In this document: piece by piece, positions 1-5,810 of the stretch
Numbering within the stretch: position 1 is the first letter of the stretch
Layout: each line of letters starts with the position of its first letter
DNA from: an uncultured Clostridia bacterium
GTDB lineage: Bacteria > Bacillota_A > Clostridia > Christensenellales > CAG-138
NCBI GenBank assembly: GCA_946539625.1
Contig: CAMNHT010000085.1
Coordinates: 1 to 6,159 of the forward strand
DNA length: 6,159 bases
Direction of reading: 5' to 3'
The notes under the pieces: model-generated
The model's input: the letters and a program-made list of their open reading frames with translations, nothing else
The model's database searches: none
Told to the model about the DNA's origin: nothing
Program-made: the position numbers and the translations under genes

Positions 1-1748
1 AGGCGCATGCCGCCGTCGCGGTCGCAGGCGATAAGATACGCGTCTCCGCGCGCATTATAAACGACAAGCGGCGAAGAGACGTAGTCGGCGCCGCCGGTCT
101 GCGTGATCTCCCAGCGCACGGCGCCTGTGTTTCTGTCAAACGCCATGATCTTTCCGCCGTATGTGTAGTTGACATTGCCTTCTTCGTCGGTCGTCTGCAC
201 GGTCAGTCCGTAGAACGAGCAGATCAGCAAATCGCCGATCGTGCCGTGCCCGATGTGCGGTGTGGACTTAGAACCGCCCTTCATGTTCTTTGCCGTGGTG
301 GGATCAAGAATCTGCACGAACTGCTTGTTTTCCCAGACGATCGCGCCGGTGAGCGCGTTGATCTTGCGGACGTAGCAGTAGCCGTAGCCGTTCTGAAGCG
401 AAGGATCCTGCTGATCCGTCTGCGACACGGTGTATACGTAGACCGTGCCGTCGTTTCCGTCCTCTTCGAGTACGGGCGTCGCGTCGGAATCGCCCCCGAC
501 GTCGGTGACAAACTGCAGCTTCAGTGTGTTGAGATCGACGCACTGCAGGTATCCGCCGTTATCGGTGAGGTACAGATAATTCCGGAAAGCGGAGACCGAG
601 GATTCAAAACCGTATGCGCGCCTGCCCGCCTGTGTAACGCTTGTATAGTCGGATCCGGAATAGCGGTATTTGACCTTGTCGCCGGGGCTGATGGAAAGCG
701 TGCCGGTTTCGGCGTCGTAGCGCGTGTTGAGTTCGATCAGGTACAGAACGCCGTTCTCGCTCGGCCAAATCAACGTATCTTCGATGATCAAAGGGCTCGA
801 ATCGAACGCTGACCAGTCGCTGCGGCGCGCGGTGTAGTCCTTGCCGGAAACGATCGTCTCATAGGTGTTGCTGCAGAGATTGACAGCGAAAGCCGTAGAC
901 CGGTTGCTGTTGGGCTCACTTTGCGTTCCCTGTCCGATATACAGCATCGGAATGCCTCGCGGATCGAGCGAAGGGGTACCGAACATCGGCGCATTCAGAA
1001 GGATCGGCTCACGCGTACGGTTGCCGCTTTCGAGTTCATAGAAATAGATATTACCGTCCGAGCCGCACAGGATGACTTCCGTAAGCGTGTCATTCGCCTT
1101 GAATTCGTCGCGCACGCCGAGCGTTTTCAGTGTCTGTCCTTCCCACGTCACGATCAGCGGCTGACCGGTCCACGATGCGCCGGCAAAGCCGTTTGCGGAG
1201 CCGATGGCAAATGACCAGACCTGCTCGAGCGTCTGCATCGTCACGCGCGCCGTACCGTAAGCAAAGCCGCTGCGGTAATTGTTGCCGGCAAAGGTCGTGA
1301 TGCCCTTGACATCTGTATAGTCCTGTCCTCTGCCGAACGAGAACGCGTTCTCATTCGGGTTTGAAGAATAGCTGTCGTCACGGTTGTTTTTGCGGATCTC
1401 GTAAGTAAAGCCGAAGTTCGAGGGTTTTGCGTTCTCGGCGGGTTCCACGGTGTATGAAACGGAATCCGAAAGTGTCGGCGGATCGGGGATCACGGACGCA
1501 TCGGTCGGTGATTCGGTCGTCTGCGACTGCGGCTTTTCGCCCGGTTCGTCGGCAGGGTTTGTCTCGATCTCCGTTGCAAAGGACAGCGCGTCCTGCGTTT
1601 TTCCGCAGCCGGAGCCGCTCTTTTTAGGGATCGTATCCCTAAGCCCCACGGCAAATATCAAAATAACGACGGCGATCACCAGGATAAACACCGACGCGCA
1701 GAACATGATGAATTTCGGACTGATCGTCCGCTGCTGCTTTCTTGCCAT
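1..1748 (-). CDS. Membrane-anchored PQQ-like beta-propeller protein, C-terminus outside the window
   Basis: 582 codons are visible and no stop is reached. The N-terminus (MARKQQR) is basic and followed by one hydrophobic segment at about residues 13-35, then a Ser/Thr/Pro/Glu-rich linker (about 41-110). This predicts a single-pass protein with the bulk outside the membrane. From about residue 147 it has repeated beta-strand units of the quinoprotein/PQQ-like propeller type, for example DGNIYF (231-236), ENGVLYLIEL (331-340), GGYLQCVDLN and GGKIMAFDRNTG (531-542). It is a paralogue of the gene at 2039-3985, sharing VKGI-TF-GNN (147-157), WTGQPLIV (193-200) and DPRG (262-265). Aligned on that copy, about 45-50 residues are missing, so the stop should lie about 140 bases beyond the window. 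The start is chosen by alignment with the paralogue's N-terminus; no SD precedes it. Cys48 is not in a lipobox. The biochemical function is unknown; I see nothing proving PQQ binding or enzyme activity. The fold call is fairly sure. Confidence 0.88.
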   Translation of the reverse strand, partial: MARKQQRTISPKFIMFCASVFILVIAVVILIFAVGLRDTIPKKSGSGCGKTQDALSFATEIETNPADEPGEKPQSQTTESPTDASVIPDPPTLSDSVSYTVEPAENAKPSNFGFTYEIRKNNRDDSYSSNPNENAFSFGRGQDYTDVKGITTFAGNNYRSGFAYGTARVTMQTLEQVWSFAIGSANGFAGASWTGQPLIVTWEGQTLKTLGVRDEFKANDTLTEVILCGSDGNIYFYELESGNRTREPILLNAPMFGTPSLDPRGIPMLYIGQGTQSEPNSNRSTAFAVNLCSNTYETIVSGKDYTARRSDWSAFDSSPLIIEDTLIWPSENGVLYLIELNTRYDAETGTLSISPGDKVKYRYSGSDYTSVTQAGRRAYGFESSVSAFRNYLYLTDNGGYLQCVDLNTLKLQFVTDVGGDSDATPVLEEDGNDGTVYVYTVSQTDQQDPSLQNGYGYCYVRKINALTGAIVWENKQFVQILDPTTAKNMKGGSKSTPHIGHGTIGDLLICSFYGLTVQTTDEEGNVNYTYGGKIMAFDRNTGAVRWEITQTGGADYVSSPLVVYNARGDAYLIACDRDGGMR

Positions 1749-1754
1749 GCTATG

Positions 1755-1783
1755 ATGATACCATAATCCCGCATTCCGCGCAA
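1755..1783 (-). promoter_or_regulatory. Extended -10 promoter set for a leaderless propeller mRNA
   Basis: On the minus strand, TTGCGC (1778-1783, a weak -35) is followed after exactly 17 bases by TATCAT (1755-1760, five of six matches to TATAAT). The TGG just before it (1761-1763) makes an extended -10 (TGn). Only six bases separate the -10 from the ATG at 1748-1746, so transcription would begin at or next to the start codon. No Shine-Dalgarno-like purine run precedes the ATG. The motif is seen directly; that it acts as a promoter giving a leaderless transcript is inferred. Confidence 0.55.
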
Positions 1784-1817
1784 CGCCGAAAATGCAAACT
1801 ATTTTCGACATTTCCGT

Positions 1818-1857
1818 TAATAAAGGGAAATCCCCCTCCGCGGGATGCGGAAGGGGA
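1818..1857 (-). terminator. Rho-independent terminator between the two propeller genes
   Basis: On the minus strand a stem of about 11 bp forms between CCCCTTCCGC and GCGGAGGGGG, with one U-G wobble and a five-base loop (arms 1847-1857 and 1831-1841). It is followed by a U-rich stretch (TTTCCCTTTATT, 1830-1819). The opposite strand would have a C-A mismatch at the wobble position and no T tract, so it is oriented for minus-strand transcripts. It lies about 180 bases after the stop of the upstream propeller gene, which leaves a long 3' region or a separate small transcript before it. Confidence 0.7.
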
Positions 1858-1863
1858 ATCGAT

Positions 1864-1905
1864 CTGTATAAGTTAGATTGAAAGCCGTTTACCTGTTATA
1901 TACAG
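1864..1905. repeat. Short inverted repeat CTGTATA / TATACAG
   Basis: Perfect 7-bp arms at 1864-1870 and 1899-1905 are separated by 28 bases. The repeat lies between the 1917-1949 palindrome and the terminator. It could be part of a folded 3' region or a protein site; with a loop this long, chance is also possible. Confidence 0.25.
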
Positions 1906-1916
1906 CACATCAATCC

Positions 1917-1949
1917 GTCAAATGCAGCGACATGCGCGATGCATTTGAC
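1917..1949. repeat. 10-bp perfect inverted repeat GTCAAATGCA / TGCATTTGAC
   Basis: Arms 1917-1926 and 1940-1949 are exact reverse complements around a 13-base GC-rich centre. It sits in non-coding DNA between the two propeller genes, about 90 bases after the first gene's stop on the minus strand. As RNA it would be a stable hairpin, but no U tract follows. As DNA it resembles a dyad operator or a copy of a dispersed palindromic repeat family. Only the symmetry itself is certain. Confidence 0.6.
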
Positions 1950-2003
1950 ACCTTGCGCCGCGCGACGTCCGGTGGATCTTGACTCCACGGGCATGGGGTA
2001 AAC

Positions 2004-2029
2004 TTCACCGAAATCCTGATTTCGGCGAA
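2004..2029 (-). repeat. Post-stop hairpin CCGAAATC / GATTTCGG
   Basis: CCGAAATC and GATTTCGG (2008-2025) pair perfectly around two bases. The helix extends with TTC/GAA on the outside (2004-2006 and 2027-2029), giving a 12-bp stem whose single mismatch becomes a G-U wobble in the minus-strand transcript. It begins 9 bases after the stop codon at 2039-2041. The sequence that follows (GAAGTTTACC) is only weakly U-rich, so it may be an mRNA 3' stabiliser or an inefficient terminator. Confidence 0.5.
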
Positions 2030-2038
2030 ACCGGCAGG

Positions 2039-3985
2039 TCAGTTGATGCGGATGCCGAAGATCTTCTGTCCGCCGCGGCAGCCGACCACGAGCATGTTGC
2101 CGAACAGCGCCGGCGACGCTTCAAAAACGGTCTCCGTAGGACGCAGCGCCCCGCGCTGCTTGCCCGTCGCAGCGTCGATCAGGAAGATATAACCCTTGGA
2201 ATCCGCCTGAATGATATAGCCGTTGTTCGCCGCGTCGTAAATGACCGCCGGACTGGACCACGCGTAAGCGTCCATCTCGAACTTCCAGCGTTCGGTGAAC
2301 GTCTCCTTATCGAGCGCGACCAAAACGCCGGCGTCCTTGTTTCCGTACCGCGCGATCGGCACAATCACGAGGTCCTCGATATTGCTGCCCTGCCGCCCGA
2401 CGACCGCGGTCGCCTGAATGCCGCCGGATACGCCGGAGACGGTGAATACCTCCAGCCCGTAATGTCCCTTGATCTCGCCGGTCATGGCGTCGATCTTGAA
2501 GAACGGCGCGATGCCCTTGTTGTTCTTGTCCTTGTTGAAATGCAGCGACGTGCCGACGTACAGGTACGCTTCGTCATCGGAAATCACATCCAGAACCGGG
2601 CTGCCGTTCGTATCGTCCTCCGTATTCGCGATCCAGACGACGCGCATCGTGTTGAGGTCGATGCACTGGAACATTCCGTCGTTGCTGGCGAGGTACAGAT
2701 GTCCGTTCCATGCGACCGCGCTGCCCTCATAGCCTTGCCACTTGTGCGTCGAGTCCGCGATATCGATATCGTCGTAGATGTTATTGCAGTCGTAGCGGAA
2801 CTTGACGATGTCCGACGGATTGACCGAAACCGAACCGATCTCGGGATTATAGACCGTATTCAGCTTCATCGTATAGATGATGCCGTTCTCGCCCGGGTAG
2901 ATCAGCGTGTCGGTCTCGGCGTCGACGAGCGGCGCGGAGTCGTACGCGTACCACTTGCGGCGCGCAAAGGGATCGGTGCCCTGCTTGCCGAACTCATACA
3001 GCACGTTGCCGTTGATCAGCGAAATGATGAACGCGCGTGATTTCTGGTTCTCGCTCTCGTACTGATCGCCGGAGCCGCAGTACAGAAGCGGGTAACCGCG
3101 CGGGTCGATGCTGCCGGTGCCCTTGAACGGGACGTTCAGAACGATCTTGTCGCGCGTTTCCTCGCCGGTTTCGAGGTCGAGGAAATAGATATTGCCGTCC
3201 TCGGTCGGATAAATGACCTCCACAAGGTTTTCCTTCTGTTTTGCCCAATCATGAAGGTTCATGACCCTGCGCGTTTCCGCAGGCCACTGCACGATCAGCG
3301 GCTGTCCCGTCCATCCGCAGCCGGACCAGCTTCCGCTTCCGCCGCCCTTGGTGAGCGAGGAGATCGCCTTATCCCATACCTGCGTCATTTTGTATTCGGT
3401 CAGACTGACCGTGTCGGTGCTCGACATGTTTCTCCAATTGTTGCCGCGGAAGGTCAGAATGCCCTTGACCGTTTCCGCATTGTATTCGTCCGCGGACGGG
3501 AATTCGATTGGCTCCGTACGCTGGAAGCTATTCGCCATGACGTCCTCGCCTCCCGAATAAACGCCGTTTTCATATTGTCCGCCGACCTGCAGATGCGGCA
3601 CGAAACCGTACTTTTCCGGGTTGGAATCCGCAACCATATACGGTGTGGGACGCGGCGTCGGCGTCGGGGTGGGAATCGCGGTCGGTACCGGCGGAATCGT
3701 TGCGCCGTTCACGTAATCCTCATAAGAGATCGTCGGCCGCGCGACGTTCTGATAGCCTTCCGGATTATCCTGCACCTGCGCGTTGTATTCCGCCTGAAGC
3801 CGTTCCTCCTCGATCAGGAACTGATTGTGCCGTTCCCTTTCTTCGTTTCTTTCCTGAATACAGCTGATCGTTGTCCATACGATCAGTGCAATCAGTACAA
3901 GTACCAGCAGCGCAAAGATCGAGATGATCACATAAAAGCGCGGCTGCACTCTTCTCCTTCTTTTTTTCTTCTTTTGCTGCGTCAT
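2039..3985 (-). CDS. Membrane-anchored PQQ-like beta-propeller protein (648 aa)
   Basis: The product starts with a very basic cytoplasmic tail (KKKKRRRR at 5-12), then one transmembrane helix (about 18-37), a highly charged Glu/Arg segment likely to be helical (42-70), and a Pro/Thr linker (98-116, including TPTPTPRPTP). From about 173 to the end it is a beta-propeller of PQQ-like blades: DGNIYFLDLETG (263-274), ENGIIYTMKLN (366-376), NDGMFQCIDLN (435-445), AGVLVALDKET (552-562), KGYIFLIDAATG (597-608), and a closing strand near GGQKIFGIRIN (638-648). The topology predicts an extracytoplasmic propeller tethered to the membrane. The start at 3985 has a strong SD. An ATG 44 codons upstream lacks one and would add a sequence without family character. 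Cys42 after the helix is a poor lipobox. The paralogue at 1-1748 shares WTGQPLIV (here 225-232) and DPRG (294-297). Ligand and partners are not recognisable; a scaffold or sensor role is inference. Confidence 0.9.
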   Translation of the reverse strand: MTQQKKKKRRRRVQPRFYVIISIFALLVLVLIALIVWTTISCIQERNEERERHNQFLIEEERLQAEYNAQVQDNPEGYQNVARPTISYEDYVNGATIPPVPTAIPTPTPTPRPTPYMVADSNPEKYGFVPHLQVGGQYENGVYSGGEDVMANSFQRTEPIEFPSADEYNAETVKGILTFRGNNWRNMSSTDTVSLTEYKMTQVWDKAISSLTKGGGSGSWSGCGWTGQPLIVQWPAETRRVMNLHDWAKQKENLVEVIYPTEDGNIYFLDLETGEETRDKIVLNVPFKGTGSIDPRGYPLLYCGSGDQYESENQKSRAFIISLINGNVLYEFGKQGTDPFARRKWYAYDSAPLVDAETDTLIYPGENGIIYTMKLNTVYNPEIGSVSVNPSDIVKFRYDCNNIYDDIDIADSTHKWQGYEGSAVAWNGHLYLASNDGMFQCIDLNTMRVVWIANTEDDTNGSPVLDVISDDEAYLYVGTSLHFNKDKNNKGIAPFFKIDAMTGEIKGHYGLEVFTVSGVSGGIQATAVVGRQGSNIEDLVIVPIARYGNKDAGVLVALDKETFTERWKFEMDAYAWSSPAVIYDAANNGYIIQADSKGYIFLIDAATGKQRGALRPTETVFEASPALFGNMLVVGCRGGQKIFGIRIN

Positions 3986-3989
3986 AGTT

Positions 3990-3995
3990 CCTCCT
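3990..3995 (-). promoter_or_regulatory. Ribosome binding site that fixes the 648-aa propeller start
   Basis: A perfect AGGAGG lies on the minus strand with four bases (AACT) before ATG 3985-3983. It favours this start over the in-frame ATG at 4117-4115, which is preceded by CGCGCCAAAAG with no SD. Confidence 0.85.
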
Positions 3996-4035
3996 GGTAT
4001 TCGGTCCGCAGCGTATTCACCGCGGATATTCGGAT

Positions 4036-4083
4036 CATGTCCGGGATCTTGGGATCGTTCCTGTTCGGTATTTCCCGGGCATG
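4036..4083. repeat. Imperfect 11-bp inverted repeat in the propeller leader
   Basis: CATGTCCGGGA (4036-4046) and TCCCGGGCATG (4073-4083) pair over 10 of 11 positions around a 26-base loop. In the minus-strand mRNA the odd position is a C-A mismatch. It lies about 50-100 bases upstream of the start codon, so it could fold in the leader without covering the SD. Confidence 0.4.
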
Positions 4084-4189
4084 TGAAAGCGTTCGTTGCC
4101 AAATGAAAACGGTTCATCTTTTGGCGCGAAAATTTTACCGCATTTTTTCTCAGTCGAAGCGCAATCCTGTCGTGCTCGTTCGTTTCGGA

Positions 4190-4208
4190 ACCGTATCTTG
4201 CGTACGGT
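4190..4208. repeat. Small hairpin ACCGTA / TACGGT
   Basis: Perfect 6-bp arms (4190-4195 and 4203-4208) surround a 7-base loop. On the minus strand it begins at the last base of the TGA of a 12-codon mini-ORF. There is no U tract, so it is not a terminator. Confidence 0.35.
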
Positions 4209-4290
4209 CAGCCGATTTTTCGCAACATCTTGCGCCGCCGCCTCATTTTATCTCAAAAAAACAGCAACCCTATTCTTTTCCATCGTATTT

Positions 4291-4299
4291 ATCATAGCA
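4291..4299 (-). promoter_or_regulatory. Extended -10 promoter candidate for the 648-aa propeller gene
   Basis: The minus strand reads TGC (4297-4299) then TATGAT (4291-4296), an extended -10 with five of six matches in the hexamer. No good -35 lies 16-18 bases upstream, which is usual for extended -10 promoters. It lies downstream of the glmM terminator and upstream of the propeller gene, so it is well placed to drive that gene. The predicted start is near 4284. Confidence 0.45.
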
Positions 4300-4307
4300 T
4301 CGCGATT

Positions 4308-4335
4308 TGAACAAACTGCGTTATCTTTGTGAACA
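4308..4335. promoter_or_regulatory. Paired TGAACA sites upstream of the propeller promoter
   Basis: TGAACA occurs at 4308-4313 and again at 4330-4335, 22 bases apart (about two helical turns), covering the -35 region of the candidate promoter. The flanks also give CAAACTG and CAGTTTTG in inverted orientation. This is the layout of a regulator site, but no regulator is identified and chance cannot be excluded. Confidence 0.25.
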
Positions 4336-4366
4336 GTTTTGCCCGATTCTGTTGCAATTTTGTGTC

Positions 4367-4396
4367 AATCCGCGGTAAAACGCCGAATCTGCGGTA
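4367..4396. repeat. Direct repeat AATC(C/T)GCGGTA
   Basis: AATCCGCGGTA (4367-4377) and AATCTGCGGTA (4386-4396) match at 10 of 11 positions and are spaced 19 bases start to start. They lie between the glmM terminator and the propeller promoter. A binding site or a local duplication are both possible. Confidence 0.3.
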
Positions 4397-4410
4397 TTTG
4401 AGCCGCCTAA

Positions 4411-4441
4411 ACAACAAAAAGCTGCCGATCACGGCAGCTTT
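4411..4441 (-). terminator. Rho-independent terminator after glmM
   Basis: On the minus strand AAGCTGCCG, loop TGAT and CGGCAGCTT form a perfect stem (arms 4432-4440 and 4419-4427; one more A-T pair extends it) followed by TTTGTTGTTT. It begins about 23 bases after the glmM stop codon. It closes the GlmU-like/glmM unit and separates it from the propeller gene. Confidence 0.92.
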
Positions 4442-4463
4442 CAGCTTTTAATATGTCTGTTCC

Positions 4464-5810
4464 TTATGCGAGATGTCCCTTCGCCTTGATGACCTCGATC
4501 ACGGAATCGACGTACATTTCGCAGATCTCGTTCGTGCCCGCCTCGACCATGACGCGTATGACCGGCTCTGTGCCGGATTCGCGCACGAGGATGCGGCCCG
4601 AATCGCCGAGCTCGTCGGCAACATGCTTTACCGCCGCCTGCACGTCGGGGTCGTTCTGCGCGTCAGGCTTGGACTTTACGCGCACGTTTTTCAGCACCTG
4701 CGGATAGAACACAACGGGCGCCGCGAGCTCGCTCATCGGCTTGCCCTTTGCCAGCATGACCTCCATGAGCTTCAGCGATGTCAGGATGCCGTCGCCGGTG
4801 GTCTCATACTTCAAAAAGATCGTGTGTCCGCTCTGTTCGCCGCCGATGCGGTTGCCGGTTTTGACCATGTTTTCATAGACGTATTTGTCACCGACTTTGG
4901 TCTTTTCATATTCGATGCCGACCTTATCCAGCGCCTTGTAGAGACCGAAATTGCTCATGACGGTCGTGACAACCTTGTTGTTCAGGAGCTTTCCGCGCTC
5001 CTTCATGTACAGTCCGTAGATGTAGAGCACATGGTCGCCGGTGACGACATTGCCCTTTTCGTCCACGCACAGGCACCGGTCCGCGTCGCCGTCGTAGGCG
5101 AAGCCGATATCGAGCTTGTTCTCAACAACAAACTTCTGCAGGTGTTCGATATGCGTCGAGCCGCAGTCGGTGTTGATGTTGTAGCCGTCCGGCTGGTCGT
5201 TCATCACGTAGACCTTCGCGCCGAGCGCTTCATAAACGCCCCGCGCGATCTGCCATGCCGCGCCGTTCGCAACGTCCAGACCGACCTTAACGCCCTTGAA
5301 GCTGTATTTCGAAAGCGAGATCAAAAAGCCGACGTAACGGTTTCTGCCCGCGACGTAGTCGACCGTTCTGCCGATCTCATGCCGTCCCGCGACCGGGACC
5401 TCGATCTTGCCGTCAATGTATTCCTCGACGAGCAGGATCGTCTCCTCATCCATCTTTTCGCCGTAACCGTTCAAAAGCTTGATGCCGTTGTCATAGTATG
5501 GATTGTGCGAGGCGGAGATCATGATGCCGCAGTCGAAATCGTCGACGCGCGTGATGTACGCGACCGAAGGCGTTGTGGTGACGTGCATGATGTACGCATC
5601 CGCGCCGGACGCCATCAGACCCGTACACAGCGCATACTCGAACATGTAGGAGCTCCTGCGCGTATCCTTGCCGATGACGACCTTCGCCTTTTTGTCGAGG
5701 CGCGCGCCGTAGTACCAGCCGAGAAACCGGCCGATCTTCACCGCGTGCTCAAAGGTCAGCGTCTTGTTGGCTTCGCCGCGGAAGCCGTCCGTTCCGAAAT
5801 ACTTGCCCAT
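4464..5810 (-). CDS. glmM: Phosphoglucosamine mutase GlmM
   Basis: GlmM interconverts glucosamine-6-phosphate and glucosamine-1-phosphate in the cytoplasm, the step that feeds UDP-GlcNAc and so peptidoglycan. At 448 residues it has the usual family length. All hallmark motifs are present: FGTDGFRG at the N-terminus (5-12); the phosphoserine loop SASHNP (99-104, catalytic Ser101 by alignment with the family); the metal loop DGDADR (240-245, Asp240, 242 and 244); the sugar-specificity loop GGEQSGH (323-329), typical of GlmM rather than phosphomannomutase; and the phosphate-binding RESGTEP (410-416). The start overlaps the preceding gene's stop by one base (TAATG), with AAGGAGG seven bases upstream, suggesting translational coupling. 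No promoter is visible directly upstream, so it is probably expressed from the operon. Nothing appears truncated. Confidence 0.98.
   Translation of the reverse strand: MGKYFGTDGFRGEANKTLTFEHAVKIGRFLGWYYGARLDKKAKVVIGKDTRRSSYMFEYALCTGLMASGADAYIMHVTTTPSVAYITRVDDFDCGIMISASHNPYYDNGIKLLNGYGEKMDEETILLVEEYIDGKIEVPVAGRHEIGRTVDYVAGRNRYVGFLISLSKYSFKGVKVGLDVANGAAWQIARGVYEALGAKVYVMNDQPDGYNINTDCGSTHIEHLQKFVVENKLDIGFAYDGDADRCLCVDEKGNVVTGDHVLYIYGLYMKERGKLLNNKVVTTVMSNFGLYKALDKVGIEYEKTKVGDKYVYENMVKTGNRIGGEQSGHTIFLKYETTGDGILTSLKLMEVMLAKGKPMSELAAPVVFYPQVLKNVRVKSKPDAQNDPDVQAAVKHVADELGDSGRILVRESGTEPVIRVMVEAGTNEICEMYVDSVIEVIKAKGHLA

Larger units (their letters stand above)
3986..4290 (-). other. Long 5' leader of the 648-aa propeller gene, no recognised riboswitch
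   Basis: If transcription starts near 4284, about 300 untranslated bases precede the start codon. The stretch holds two inverted repeats (4036-4083 and 4190-4208) and two very short ORFs (4283-4248 and 4246-4208). It is more AT-rich than the flanking genes. I could not match it to a riboswitch family from memory, and I see no convincing protein gene on either strand. Open frames running through it on the plus strand are antisense extensions without an SD. Confidence 0.4.

Noticed and set aside
1605..1748. Lipoprotein signal with Cys48 (or Cys42 in the other copy)
   Set aside because: Cys48 lies more than ten residues past the hydrophobic segment without a lipobox, and Cys42 follows an overly long signal with T-I-S instead of a Leu-type lipobox.
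1749..1811. 21-codon N-terminal extension of the second propeller protein from ATG 1811-1809
   Set aside because: It has no usable SD, would run through the extended -10 element, and the shorter start aligns with the paralogue's basic N-terminus. Still possible if the promoter lies further upstream.
1895..1921. Promoter TTGACG / TATAAC on the minus strand
   Set aside because: The spacer is only 15 bases, TTGACG partly lies in the palindrome arm, and a terminator follows within about 50 bases; kept only as a weak possibility.
1979..3040. Long plus-strand open frame opposite the 648-aa propeller gene
   Set aside because: It is rich in Arg, Val and Asp in the way antisense frames of GC-rich genes are, has no SD or recognisable domain, and lies opposite a clear propeller gene.
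2039..3985. PQQ-dependent dehydrogenase
   Set aside because: Only the propeller repeat resembles quinoproteins. I see no catalytic Asp/Ca site pattern or vicinal Cys pair of these enzymes, and the membrane-anchored architecture differs.
3986..4117. 44-codon N-terminal extension of the 648-aa propeller protein
   Set aside because: The upstream ATG has no SD, the extension is hydrophilic and Pro/Gly/Asp-rich without family character, and the internal ATG has AGGAGG at the proper distance.
3251..4297. Plus-strand open frame of 348 codons
   Set aside because: It covers the antisense of the propeller N-terminus and the AT-rich leader, crosses a promoter and repeats, and resembles no family.
4323..4376. 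Consensus -35 TTGACA near 4361-4370 on the minus strand
   Set aside because: No acceptable -10 lies 16-18 bases downstream (the sequence there is CGGGCA).
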